Shown here piece after piece: positions 13,153 to 20,729 of a stretch of DNA of 39,042 nucleotides (its first letter is position 1; each line of letters opens with the position of its first letter). The notes under the pieces are model-generated. The model ran no database searches, was not told the origin of the DNA, and worked only from the letters and a program-made list of their open reading frames with translations. The stretch is from a virus: positions 1-39,042 of the IMG/VR virus record IMGVR_UViG_3300044949_001160; one strand, written 5' to 3'. A program made the position numbers and the translations under genes.

Positions 13153-13538
13153 GCGCGCGGGATGTGCTGGCCGAAGCCGTATGGCGCGTGGATTGGGAGA
13201 TTGCCGGCGGCCCGCAGCCAATGCCGTCGTGGGAAACGTTCACGAAAAACGATCCGGAAACTGCCGCCATCTACCAGTCGCAGGCCGCATCCTGCATCTC
13301 CGCCCTCACCACCGCCGGCTACGTGGTGGAGCGCGACTGGTGCCGGGACATGAGTGCGGCGCCTAGGGATGGGACACCGGTCGTTTTGATTGCCCAATAC
13401 CCCGATGGCGTCACATGGTCCGATCAATACCAATGTTGGTGGTCTCAGCACATTTGGATGCGCTGGTCGCATCGGTTTCCGCCCACCGCCTGGCGCCCGC
13501 TCCCCGCTCCTCCCGCCGCGAAGGAGCCGAAGGAATGA
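13149..13538 (+). CDS. Small phage protein, DUF551-like C-terminus
   Basis: This 129-residue protein has a C-terminal half DMSAAPRDGTPVVLIAQYPD ... WMRWSHRFPPTAWRPLP resembling DUF551-type phage proteins (Trp-rich, ending AxxWRPLP). The N-terminal half is an unrelated helical segment, so this may be a fusion. Overlaps are ATGA on both sides. Confidence 0.68.
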   Translation: MSARDVLAEAVWRVDWEIAGGPQPMPSWETFTKNDPETAAIYQSQAASCISALTTAGYVVERDWCRDMSAAPRDGTPVVLIAQYPDGVTWSDQYQCWWSQHIWMRWSHRFPPTAWRPLPAPPAAKEPKE

Positions 13539-13975
13539 CCGACACGACACGATGCGAGCCGCCGCCCGAATTGCGGGGCGTGGATGGGTGGCATTGGGTG
13601 CAACCACCTGTAGGCGAGCCGCACCTTGCGCGCTGGCACGCTGCGGATCGCCCTGACGTTGAGCCGTTGTGGACCAGCACACAGCACGTCTATTCCGGCA
13701 CGCCACGATATGCCGCCCGCGAATGGGGCTGGCGCTACCGCTTGCCCGTCGCCACCCCCGTCGAGGTCGATGCGCTGCGGGCGGAGGTGGGGAGGCTGCG
13801 GGAGGCGTTGGCAGCCCTGTATCGCGGATACGTCAACACCTTGGAGGTTGGCCGCGACAGGATCATCGACTTGGGCGGCGCCTGCGATCCGGTTGATGTG
13901 ATGGAGCGTGGCGATCCTTGGTTGAGAGCCGCCCGCGCCGCCCTCGCGCACAAGGAGACGGGCGATGAAGGTTGA
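13535..13975 (+). CDS. Hypothetical protein with short coiled coil
   Basis: This 146-residue protein starts at ATG 13535 after GGAG and GAAGGA, overlapping the previous stop. The N-terminal half is Trp-rich; residues near 80-95 (VDALRAEVGRLREALAAL) form a short coiled coil; the rest is helical. No family is recognised. It belongs to the chain of small overlapping accessory genes. Confidence 0.62.
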   Translation: MTDTTRCEPPPELRGVDGWHWVQPPVGEPHLARWHAADRPDVEPLWTSTQHVYSGTPRYAAREWGWRYRLPVATPVEVDALRAEVGRLREALAALYRGYVNTLEVGRDRIIDLGGACDPVDVMERGDPWLRAARAALAHKETGDEG

Positions 13976-14321
13976 GGAATTGGCAAGCGTCACTGGTCAA
14001 GCAATCCTTGACAACTTGCTGGACCGGCGCGGGATCAAGCAAGCGTTGTATGAAATCGACGCCGACGTGATGGACGAATTGCGCCAGACCATCGGAGAAA
14101 TTGCCCTTGCCGCCGTGATCCCCGAGATCCAGGCCGAGGCGCTGGAGCGGGCGGCGGTGGTGGCGGAGGGCACCGTATATCACGAGCTATATCGAACATG
14201 GCCGTGGTGGACAAATCCAGACGGATCGCAGGGCAATCGTGGAGAGGAAAGCGATGTGGTGCGGCACGCAGACGAAATCGCCGCAGCCATCCGCGCGATG
14301 AAGGAGCCCGACCATGGATGA
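13965..14321 (+). CDS. Hypothetical helical protein
   Basis: This 118-residue protein has ALERAAVVAEGTVYHELYRT followed by HADEIAAAIRAMK, a pattern common in small phage accessory proteins. Its function is unknown. The ATG lies inside the end of the previous gene. Confidence 0.62.
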   Translation: MKVEELASVTGQAILDNLLDRRGIKQALYEIDADVMDELRQTIGEIALAAVIPEIQAEALERAAVVAEGTVYHELYRTWPWWTNPDGSQGNRGEESDVVRHADEIAAAIRAMKEPDHG

Positions 14322-14643
14322 CCCCCGCGTGACCGTGATCGTGGAGGCGATGGCGAGGGCGCGATACGAGCGCACACAGGCCGCGCTGTCGCCCGACAAG
14401 CAGTTGCCAGATTGGGATGCGCTGCCCGACTACATGAAGGCCAAGACGCGCCAGGATGCAGAAGCGGACCTCCGTGCCGCCCTGACCGCCCTGCCGGGGG
14501 TGGTGGTGACGGAGGTACCGGGTGCGGTGCCTGCACAAATATACACGCCCGGCGGAAATTCCGCAGCAAGCTACAACGCTGGACATGCAGACGGCCACAA
14601 CGCCTGCCGCGCCGAGATGCTGGCCAAGGCGGTGCGGCTGTGA
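14314..14643 (+). CDS. Hypothetical protein
   Basis: This 109-residue protein has a helical N-terminus with VEAMARARYERTQAAL, an acidic middle and a C-terminal YNAGHADGHNACRAEMLAK with several His and Cys. No family is recognised. It overlaps both neighbours. Confidence 0.6.
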   Translation: MDDPRVTVIVEAMARARYERTQAALSPDKQLPDWDALPDYMKAKTRQDAEADLRAALTALPGVVVTEVPGAVPAQIYTPGGNSAASYNAGHADGHNACRAEMLAKAVRL

Positions 14644-14822
14644 GTGCCGCGCTTCGCATGGCCGACAAATGGACGGCATTAGCCTCGGAACTGCAAGCCG
14701 CTGGCCGTGATGGCGACGCGATACAAGCCGCCATCGTCGCCGCCCGCTACGTGCAACTCGCCCGGATCATGGACGAGAACGAGCGCATGCTCTGCATGAA
14801 GGACACCCCCGATGCCCGATGA
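14640..14822 (+). CDS. Small hypothetical helical protein
   Basis: This 60-residue protein starts with GTG at 14640 in a GTGA overlap and is almost entirely helical (WTALASELQAAGRDGDAIQA). No family is recognised. Coordinates are fixed by the overlaps at both ends. Confidence 0.52.
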   Translation: MSAALRMADKWTALASELQAAGRDGDAIQAAIVAARYVQLARIMDENERMLCMKDTPDAR

Positions 14823-15048
14823 ATGCCGCCCGCCGCCGGGGACGCCGGATGGCACTGTGTGCTGGTTGCTTATGCCGGCACACGGCGGATGCCCCAACAC
14901 ATACCATGCGCATTTATGGCGATACAGGGAGCCTCACGGCCTAGACTGGTGGGAAAAATTCGGCAGCGATGCGCCATGGACGCCTCGTCAAATGGCGCGG
15001 TGGGGCTACCGCTTCCACTCCATCGCGGAGCCGCCCGGCGATGAGTGA
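14812..15048 (+). CDS. Small hypothetical Trp/Pro-rich protein
   Basis: This 78-residue protein is rich in Trp, Pro and Gly (TPDGTVCWLLMPAHGGCP, LDWWEKFGSDAPWTPRQMA). No family is recognised. It overlaps both neighbours, which supports coding. Confidence 0.58.
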   Translation: MPDECRPPPGTPDGTVCWLLMPAHGGCPNTYHAHLWRYREPHGLDWWEKFGSDAPWTPRQMARWGYRFHSIAEPPGDE

Positions 15049-15316
15049 CGCCCTCCTCGAAGCCCTTCGCCTCCTATCCCACTACGCCCGCCGCGCCGGC
15101 TACGCGGAAGCCGCAGCGAAGGCGCTGTGCGAGCAGATCGAGCGGCTACACGAGCCGCCAATTGGCGTGAAAAACCGGCACGTCCGCCAGGAGTGGGAGC
15201 AACTGCGCGCGTCGGCCCTGCGCATCCAGGCGGCGCTCGAGATGGAGGCGCGGCTGATGGAGGCGATGCGGGTGGAACACGAAAGCGTGAAAGAGCGCCA
15301 GCATGCCGCGCCGTGA
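15041..15316 (+). CDS. Hypothetical helical protein
   Basis: This 91-residue, fully helical, charged protein is probably a coiled coil from about residue 45 on (RQEWEQLRASALRIQAALEM). It starts at ATG 15041, overlaps the previous stop by 8 bases and runs into the excisionase-like gene. The function is unknown. Confidence 0.6.
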   Translation: MSDALLEALRLLSHYARRAGYAEAAAKALCEQIERLHEPPIGVKNRHVRQEWEQLRASALRIQAALEMEARLMEAMRVEHESVKERQHAAP

Positions 15317-15644
15317 CATCTTGCCCGCCGGCCTAGTGCCGCGCTTCCTCAGCAGAGACGAAGCCGCCGCCTATGTCGGCGTGTCGGCAAACGTGTGGGA
15401 CTCGGAGGTTCGCGCCGGCTGGTGGCCACCTCCGCTGCGTCGCGGCGCCATGGAGGGCCGCTTGACGTGGGATCGGCACCTGATCGACACCTACGCCGAC
15501 CGCCGATCCGGCCTGACGGCCGAGAAGGCAATCACCGATCCGGCCGCCGATCCGCTTGCGGTTGCGGAGGCCATTGCACTGGAGCGTTGCTATGGCCCGG
15601 CCCCGAAGCAGCGGCGTCAAGCAGGTCGTCCGCAAGCGGCGTGA
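15303..15644 (+). CDS. Excisionase-like helix-turn-helix protein
   Basis: This 113-residue protein has a MerR/AlpA-like winged helix near 15-60 (RFLSRDEAAAYVGVSANVWD then EVRAGWWPPPLRR). A small gene of this type directly before, and overlapping, an integrase gene is the usual position of the recombination directionality factor (Xis), which bends attP DNA to favour excision. A transcription regulator is the alternative. Confidence 0.68.
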   Translation: MPRRDILPAGLVPRFLSRDEAAAYVGVSANVWDSEVRAGWWPPPLRRGAMEGRLTWDRHLIDTYADRRSGLTAEKAITDPAADPLAVAEAIALERCYGPAPKQRRQAGRPQAA

Positions 15645-16740
15645 CGGCACCGTTCTGCGGATCGACTACTATGATCCGCGGACAATGGAGTTCCTGGGCA
15701 ATGACCGCGATGCCGCCATGGCAGCGGTTGCCGGCGGCGGGAAGCCCGGCCGCATCGACACCTTCGGCCAGCTCGCGACGGCATATCTTGCCTCGCCTGA
15801 TTTTCAGAGACTGGCACCAGCTACTCAGAAGCTAAATCGGCTCTACGTGGACGAGCTGCGCGAGCGGTTCCGCGACCTGGAGCCAGCCGCCATCACCCGG
15901 CCCGTCGTGCGCCGCCTGCGTGATGCTTTCGCCGTCCAGCCGGTGAAGGGCAACCGCCTCGTGGCAACGCTTCGGCGCCTGCTATCGTATGGTGTGGCTG
16001 TCGGCGTGGTGCGCGATAATGCCGCCAGCCGGCCCGGGCGGTTGCCAGAGGCGCCACGCAGCGCCGTCTACAGCGACGCGCAGATCGAGCGGTTCCTGGC
16101 GGCTGCTGATCCGGTCCTGCGCCGGGCCATGGCGCTCATGCTCTACACTGTTCAGCGGCCGGCGGACGTGCTGGCCATGGGTCCGCAGCACGTCACCTAC
16201 CGCGACGGGCGCGCCTGGATCTCGCTGCGCCAGGCAAAGACAGGTGAGTTGATCGACGTGCCGCTTCACAGCCGAGCCGCCGCGATCCTGGCCGAACCGC
16301 TGCCGCCGCGCTCCGGCCGACGCGCCGCCGCCATTCTGGCGCCTGCCTTGCTGGTGCCATCGCCCACCGGCCGGGCGTGGATGTATCGGAATTTCTGCCG
16401 CGCCTGGGACAAGGCCCGCGCGCGTGCCGACTACCGCTTGGCGCGCCAGATGCTGGCCAGCGGGGCCAGCAAGGACGAGGTGCGCGTCGAGATGCTGGCC
16501 GGCCTCCAGCGCCGCGACCTGCGCCGCACCGGCATGGTGCGGATGGCTGAGGCAGGCGCCAGCACGGCACAGATCGCCGCCGTCTCAGGCCACCGGATCG
16601 AGCAGGTGCAGCGCATTCTCGACACCTACATTCCGCGCCGAAGCGAGGTGGCGGCAGGCGCCATTGCGGCGTGGGAAAGCGGCCAGCGCAGCAATGTCGT
16701 GGTGTTCCAGAACATACGAACGCGTGCCAACGCCGGCTGA
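15592..16740 (+). CDS. int: Tyrosine-family phage integrase
   Basis: This 382-residue integrase has a SAM-like core-binding domain at about 55-150 and a catalytic domain from about 160. Visible catalytic residues are R189 (TVQRPADVL), K216 (QAKTGE), R311 (in RRDLRRTG), H334 (SGHR) and nucleophile Y346 (LDTYIPR). The usual first His of HxxR is Arg (R308). The ATG at 15592 follows GGAG; an upstream in-frame start would extend into the previous gene. It overlaps the excisionase-like gene, and attP follows its stop at once. It integrates the phage into a tRNA-Arg(UCU) gene. Confidence 0.93.
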   Translation: MARPRSSGVKQVVRKRRDGTVLRIDYYDPRTMEFLGNDRDAAMAAVAGGGKPGRIDTFGQLATAYLASPDFQRLAPATQKLNRLYVDELRERFRDLEPAAITRPVVRRLRDAFAVQPVKGNRLVATLRRLLSYGVAVGVVRDNAASRPGRLPEAPRSAVYSDAQIERFLAAADPVLRRAMALMLYTVQRPADVLAMGPQHVTYRDGRAWISLRQAKTGELIDVPLHSRAAAILAEPLPPRSGRRAAAILAPALLVPSPTGRAWMYRNFCRAWDKARARADYRLARQMLASGASKDEVRVEMLAGLQRRDLRRTGMVRMAEAGASTAQIAAVSGHRIEQVQRILDTYIPRRSEVAAGAIAAWESGQRSNVVVFQNIRTRANAG

Positions 16741-16741
16741 A

Positions 16742-16905
16742 TTATGGAACAGCAACGTCTGTAAACCCTTGCCAAACAAAGGAAGTCCACACTCTTCTAA
16801 GCTGTGGGTCACTGGTTCGAGTCCAGTAGGGCGCGCCATCTTTTCAAGGACTTAGGGGGTTATGAGGCGGCGGCGGGAGGGGTTTTGGAACACGCTGTTC
16901 CATAA
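16742..16905. other. attP: attP region with inverted arm-type repeats
   Basis: TTATGGAACAG at 16742-16752 and its exact reverse complement CTGTTCCATAA at 16895-16905 flank the tRNA-like core. A third TGGAACA is at 16886-16892, giving a TGGAACA-CGC-TGTTCCA hairpin. Symmetric repeats on both sides of a core are what integrase arm sites look like. A 9-bp inverted pair GGGGTTATG (16856-16864)/CATAACCCC (16901-16909) is also present and may help end the converging transcripts. Confidence 0.7.
16794..16838 (+). tRNA. 3' fragment of tRNA-Arg(UCU), attP core
   Basis: The sequence matches a tRNA from the anticodon loop (CTTCTAA, anticodon TCT) through the 3' anticodon stem, variable loop GGGTC, T arm ACTGG-TTCGAGT-CCAGT, acceptor strand AGGGCGC, discriminator G and CCA. 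The 5' half is absent, so it is not a working tRNA. It would restore the 3' end of the host gene after integration. Confidence 0.85.
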
Positions 16906-16920
16906 CCCCGCGACTCGGCC

Positions 16921-17289
16921 CTACGGATACCGCCGCCGATCCAGCTCGTAGTGCGGCCCATCGCGGAACCGAGGCCAATCCCCACCCCACACAATGGCCA
17001 CCTCCTCCTCCACCGCCGCGCGCTTCACATGCAAAGCGAGCCGGTCATAAAGCGGCCAGTCCCACCGCACGACGCCATCCACCAGCGCGGCGAGGTCGAC
17101 GGCATGACCTGTCAAGTGGCGCGAGTGCATGGTCTGAGACGCCCCGGCCGCGAGAAGCTGCCGTTGCCGCGCCTCCGTCCGCAGGCCCTCCGTCACGATG
17201 AAATCCGCCGACGCCCGCGCGCGCGAGATCACGCGCACGAGATCGGGATGCACGCCGGCCAAGCGCTGCATGTCACGGCTTGAGAGCAT
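16921..17289 (-). CDS. Endolysin, M15-type peptidase
   Basis: This 122-residue Zn peptidase is of the M15 family (VanY/T5-endolysin type) and cuts peptidoglycan cross-links. Metal ligands are seen in SRHLTGHAVDL (H58, D65) and DGPHYEL (H113); WGGDWPRF precedes the last. The ATG at 17289 overlaps the end of the holin-like gene. Longer in-frame starts would read through that gene and give a low-complexity Arg-rich leader. There is no signal peptide, so release needs the holin. It is the last gene of the late operon. Confidence 0.92.
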   Translation of the reverse strand: MLSSRDMQRLAGVHPDLVRVISRARASADFIVTEGLRTEARQRQLLAAGASQTMHSRHLTGHAVDLAALVDGVVRWDWPLYDRLALHVKRAAVEEEVAIVWGGDWPRFRDGPHYELDRRRYP

Positions 17290-17446
17290 CGCGCCGCCCC
17301 CACAAATACCACCCCGCCGACGCCGCCGACGTGGCCGCACCCGCCACAAGATCCCAGCCCGGCCCGTCCACCACGCCGCGGGCGATCAGCGCGCCGCCGA
17401 GCAGCTGCAGCACGTGGCGCAGCAGGCCGATTGCAACATCTGGCAT
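17273..17446 (-). CDS. Putative holin (Pam3-gp28-like)
   Basis: This 57-residue protein starts at ATG 17446 after AGGAGAG. It begins MPDVAIGLLRHVLQLLGGAL and has a second weakly hydrophobic segment LVAGAATSAASAGWYLWGRR, the layout of short phage holins of the Pam3-gp28 kind. It overlaps the endolysin start, supporting a lysis role. Its membrane segments are modest in hydrophobicity, so pinholin or accessory roles remain open. Confidence 0.72.
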   Translation of the reverse strand: MPDVAIGLLRHVLQLLGGALIARGVVDGPGWDLVAGAATSAASAGWYLWGRRDALKP

Positions 17447-17455
17447 GTGTCTCTC

Positions 17456-17740
17456 CTATGGGGTGCGGCGCGCGATCTGCGCTTCGATGCGTTGCAGGAT
17501 GGCTGTCTGGCCGGCCATTCGCTCATCTAGACGAACCAGCGCCTCGGCCATCTTCCGCGACTCGTCCGCCTGCGACTTGCCTGCGGCTTCCACGCGCTCG
17601 ATGCGCCGGTCGTGGTCGTCTACGCGGGCGCTGAGCGTCGCCGCCCACCACACCATCACGCCCGTCTGCACCGTGAGGCTCAGGATCAGCGCCAGCGGCA
17701 CCCGCTTATCGAGGTGCCACGGCTCGGTAACGCCGCTCAT
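17456..17740 (-). CDS. Single-pass membrane protein with coiled coil (lysis module)
   Basis: This 94-residue protein has a short polar N-terminus, one membrane segment at about 14-36 (VPLALILSLTVQTGVMVWWA) and a long charged coiled coil to the end. It is upstream of the holin and endolysin. This topology fits an inner-membrane spanin-like or XhlA-like lysis accessory protein. The ATG at 17740 overlaps the previous stop. Confidence 0.72.
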   Translation of the reverse strand: MSGVTEPWHLDKRVPLALILSLTVQTGVMVWWAATLSARVDDHDRRIERVEAAGKSQADESRKMAEALVRLDERMAGQTAILQRIEAQIARRTP

Positions 17741-18033
17741 GCCAGCACCGCAGACGGCAAGACCGAAAAGCCGATCTCGACGGCCGAGGCGCTCGGCGTC
17801 GCGCAGGTGGCGCGCACGGCCCAATCGCCGGAGGTCGGCAACGGGAGGTCGGTGTAGTAGACGCCCGTCCCATCCGCGACGATTGAGCCGGCGGCGATGC
17901 TGGTCGGCGTCGTGGCGCCTGGCGCGCGGAATGACATGGCCACGCCGGTCACGGCCGTGGGTTCTCCGTCCTCGCCGGCGAACGTCACGCGGACGCGCAC
18001 CGTCTCGCCGGGCCAGAAGTAGGTCGTGCTCAT
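17737..18033 (-). CDS. Small Ig/beta-sandwich-like virion protein
   Basis: This 98-residue protein is beta-rich throughout (ETVRVRVTFAGEDGEP, VYYTDLPLPTSGDWAVRATC) and looks like a small Ig-like or BppU-type domain, usual near phage fibres or baseplates. It lies between a repeat fibre and the lysis genes. ATGA overlaps link it to both. Confidence 0.6.
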   Translation of the reverse strand: MSTTYFWPGETVRVRVTFAGEDGEPTAVTGVAMSFRAPGATTPTSIAAGSIVADGTGVYYTDLPLPTSGDWAVRATCATPSASAVEIGFSVLPSAVLA

Positions 18034-19160
18034 AGCGTTCTACCCTCCACCGTCACGCCGGCCGCGATCGGCCGAGAGAGTGCCGCCGCTGCCGACAGAG
18101 GCCGCGACAGCCTTAAACCAGCCGCCATAGCGCGCGTGACCGTCGCGGAGGCGGTCACAAGCCGGCCGGAGCTGACGGCAATGCACTGGAGCGTGCCATC
18201 GCCGAAAAGTGCAGCGGATACGCTCGCGCGGCGCTGCCCAGCAGCCGACAAAGAGCCTTGGCCGGCCAGCGCGGCGCTGATGCCGGCAGCGCGCGCCACG
18301 GCAGCCGAGAGCAAGCCAGCGGCGGACAGCGCGGCGCCAGCAGCACGGCGCCGCGTCGCGGTGGCCGATAGCGTGCCGGCGGCTGTTTGCACGCTTGCCG
18401 TTGCGCGAGAATGCAGAGCCGCGGCGCTGGCCGTGCCGCTTGCCGCCAGAGATGCACCACCACCTGCGGAACGGGTGGCAGTGGATGTAAGCGCGCCGGC
18501 GCTGGCCATGTCTGCCGCCGCAGCAATTTGCGCCGATCCGGCGGCAACCAGCAAACCAGCGCCGGCCAGTACCGCGACGCCATGCCGATCGCGTCCGGGC
18601 ACCGCTTCGATCGCACCAGCGCCGGCCAGATCAGCGGCGACGGGCCGATCGCGTCCGGCGGCAGCAGTCAGATCACCGGCCGCCGTCAAAATGGCGCCAA
18701 CGTCGCTGGTGATTGCGGTCGCGGTAAGGGTGCCAGAGCCGGCCAGTGCCGCCTGAGCGCCGGCGAGGTGGGCGGCGGCAGCCGTTGCTGTGCCGGTGCC
18801 GCTTAGTGCAACGGTAGCTGCTCGTGTGCGCTCAGCGGCTGCGGCAAGCAATCCGGCGCCAGCAACCGAGGCCGCAGCGCCGCGCGAGAGGTACGCCGCC
18901 GCAGCCAAAGCGCCTGCACCGGCCACGCTGGCAGTTCCGGCGGCTGTCAGGCTGGCGGCGGCGGAGATGTTGCCCGTCGCGGTCAGCGCCGCGTCGGCTG
19001 GCCGGCTGCGTCCTGCGGCGGCAGTGAGCGCACCAGCACCGGACAGCGCCGCCGATGCAGCTACTGCACCGTCAAAGGCCTCAGTGATGCGGAGATCGTC
19101 GGCCGTCTCGGTGACGCGGTAGTCGCCGGCCTCTGTGATCCGAACGCCGTCGAACGCCAC
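18030..19160 (-). CDS. Ala/Gly-rich 20-residue-repeat fibre protein
   Basis: This 376-residue protein has about 15 tandem units of 20 residues (one of 19), each starting L-x-G-x-G-x-L-x-A, in its middle 300 residues. The N-terminus (DGVRITEAGDYRVTETADDL) and C-terminus lack the repeat. Such regular units usually fold as a beta-solenoid or a trimeric shaft. Gene position among fibres suggests a tail fibre or decoration protein. The GTG start at 19160 has AGGAGGC upstream. Confidence 0.7.
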   Translation of the reverse strand: MAFDGVRITEAGDYRVTETADDLRITEAFDGAVAASAALSGAGALTAAAGRSRPADAALTATGNISAAASLTAAGTASVAGAGALAAAAYLSRGAAASVAGAGLLAAAAERTRAATVALSGTGTATAAAAHLAGAQAALAGSGTLTATAITSDVGAILTAAGDLTAAAGRDRPVAADLAGAGAIEAVPGRDRHGVAVLAGAGLLVAAGSAQIAAAADMASAGALTSTATRSAGGGASLAASGTASAAALHSRATASVQTAAGTLSATATRRRAAGAALSAAGLLSAAVARAAGISAALAGQGSLSAAGQRRASVSAALFGDGTLQCIAVSSGRLVTASATVTRAMAAGLRLSRPLSAAAALSRPIAAGVTVEGRTL

Positions 19161-19175
19161 CGCCGTGCCTCCTGG

Positions 19176-19730
19176 CTAGAGGGTTGCCGCGAGGCGGAAC
19201 AGATCGTCTACATCGGCCGGCGTCGCGCCGATTGCCTCGGCTGCGGCGCCGATCAGCGCGTTGTCGCGGTCAATCTGGACGGCGTATTCCCAGGCCATGC
19301 GAGTTTCGAGGTCGGATGCGTCCACGAATGCCGTCACCTCGTCCAGCAGCCCCTGACGCAGCAGAGCGCGCCGGATTTGGAGCGGCGTGACGGACATGCC
19401 ACGGCGCATTTCTGCGTCCTTGCTGGCGCGATAGGCGGCCTCCTGCTCAGCCGCCGTGTGCAGCACGCCCTCGGCGTCGGTGTAGTCGGCGAAGATCGGC
19501 CCCAACACGTAGCGAGTGAACCACTGGCCCTTGATCTGCTCCACGCCGTCGCGCATCGAGTATTCGTAGCGGTTCGTCGGCACCGCCTGCGGGCCTTCCA
19601 GCACCGGATCGGCGCCGAAGCTGTCCAGCAACTCGGCCGTCAGCACGAGCGGAAGGCTGACGTTGGGGTTGGCAGATCGGAACTCGTGATCGGTGATGAC
19701 GGCGCCGGTTTCGCGAAGACGGATCAGCAT
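19176..19730 (-). CDS. Phage tail fibre-associated protein
   Basis: This 184-residue protein follows the low-GC fibre gene. It contains a WFTRYVLGPIF segment, an acidic region and a helical C-terminal half (LQIRRALLRQGLLDEVTAFV). This layout is common in tail-fibre assembly or XkdW/DUF4376-like proteins. The ATG at 19730 follows GGAGCC. The assembly-chaperone role is inferred from position. Confidence 0.65.
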   Translation of the reverse strand: MLIRLRETGAVITDHEFRSANPNVSLPLVLTAELLDSFGADPVLEGPQAVPTNRYEYSMRDGVEQIKGQWFTRYVLGPIFADYTDAEGVLHTAAEQEAAYRASKDAEMRRGMSVTPLQIRRALLRQGLLDEVTAFVDASDLETRMAWEYAVQIDRDNALIGAAAEAIGATPADVDDLFRLAATL

Positions 19731-19739
19731 GCTAGGCTC

Positions 19740-20720
19740 CTAAGCGATGGCTAAGTAAAGATATAAGCCACCAGAGACATTGATGTTTGTCGTTGTATTT
19801 TGCACAACTCCAAACCCTTCGTTCTGAGGAGTGATGCTATCATTAGTTGCCTCAAGCGCGTTGGTATTTGGGATGAGATATGGATCATTGCCGCTAGTGA
19901 TGCCGCGAGCGGTGTCCCAGATATACCAATTTGTGGCTGCATCTCGTTTTATGAGCAAAAATCTAGCGCCAGCGGCAAACCCACAATTGATAGATTGATT
20001 GGAGCCGTTGCCAGTGTAAGACCCGACCTGACTGATGCCTGCCAATGATCCAAACAAATATGCAACATATGAGCCACCGCTGACGTTTACTCGGTTTTCA
20101 AAAGCTGGCACAGTAAAACTAGTCGATGTGGGAACAGCATTGAGCACTGCAAGATTGGAGCGAGCTGCTGCCAAATTTAACGGAATATGAGCCGCAATCC
20201 CCAAATTGACATGATAGACTGACCATACATAACTCGACCCGTTTCGTTGCTTGAAAATGATCATTTGCGGAACGGCCGCAAGCCCATGCGAAACAGTTAA
20301 AGCGGAACCGTAATTTGCCGAATATGTAACAACATCAAAAAGACCCACTTTTCTGCGAAACGCCCACGCGACATACGTTTCGCCGGTCTGATTCAGTCGC
20401 GATGATCCATTGCCCACAGTGAAACCATCAGTGTTCCATGAAATAAACGTATTATTGCCAGGATTTTCCTCGGCGTTGAATAAATCTGTATAAAGAGAGC
20501 GGTTAAGCGTGCGTGCAGTGTCAAATATCAAATGATTGTTTGAATATCCTGCTTGTTCAGTCCGTTTTTTTTGCCATACCATGCCACCATAGCCGGCAAA
20601 ATTAATGCCATTCACAATGGAGTTGGTTGCGCTAGTGCCGCTGTATGTTGTAGCCGCAAAAAAGACGTCCGCTGGTGGAGCAGATGCGCTGGAATGAACA
20701 CCCAGATCAGCCGAGAACAT
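19740..20720 (-). CDS. Receptor-binding-like fibre protein (DUF7483-like)
   Basis: This 326-residue protein carries repeats of the DUF7483 type seen in phage fibres: YSGTSATNSIVNGINFAGYG, MVWQKKR, HLIFDTARTL and, again later, YTGNGSNQSINCGFAAGARF, LLIKRD, YIWDTARGI. The two halves look like tandem copies of one domain. The gene is clearly AT-richer than everything around it, with different codon use, so it was probably swapped in by recombination. It is the best candidate for host recognition. The ATG follows GAGG. Confidence 0.82.
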   Translation of the reverse strand: MFSADLGVHSSASAPPADVFFAATTYSGTSATNSIVNGINFAGYGGMVWQKKRTEQAGYSNNHLIFDTARTLNRSLYTDLFNAEENPGNNTFISWNTDGFTVGNGSSRLNQTGETYVAWAFRRKVGLFDVVTYSANYGSALTVSHGLAAVPQMIIFKQRNGSSYVWSVYHVNLGIAAHIPLNLAAARSNLAVLNAVPTSTSFTVPAFENRVNVSGGSYVAYLFGSLAGISQVGSYTGNGSNQSINCGFAAGARFLLIKRDAATNWYIWDTARGITSGNDPYLIPNTNALEATNDSITPQNEGFGVVQNTTTNINVSGGLYLYLAIA

Positions 20721-20729
20721 TGTTTAGCC

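Noticed and set aside
16794-16838. A working tRNA gene
   Set aside because: The 5' half with the D arm and acceptor strand is missing. It is the attachment core.
16886-16902. TGGAACA-CGC-TGTTCCA hairpin as an intrinsic terminator
   Set aside because: No T-run follows on either strand. The arms match the attP arm repeats, so integrase or Xis binding explains it better.
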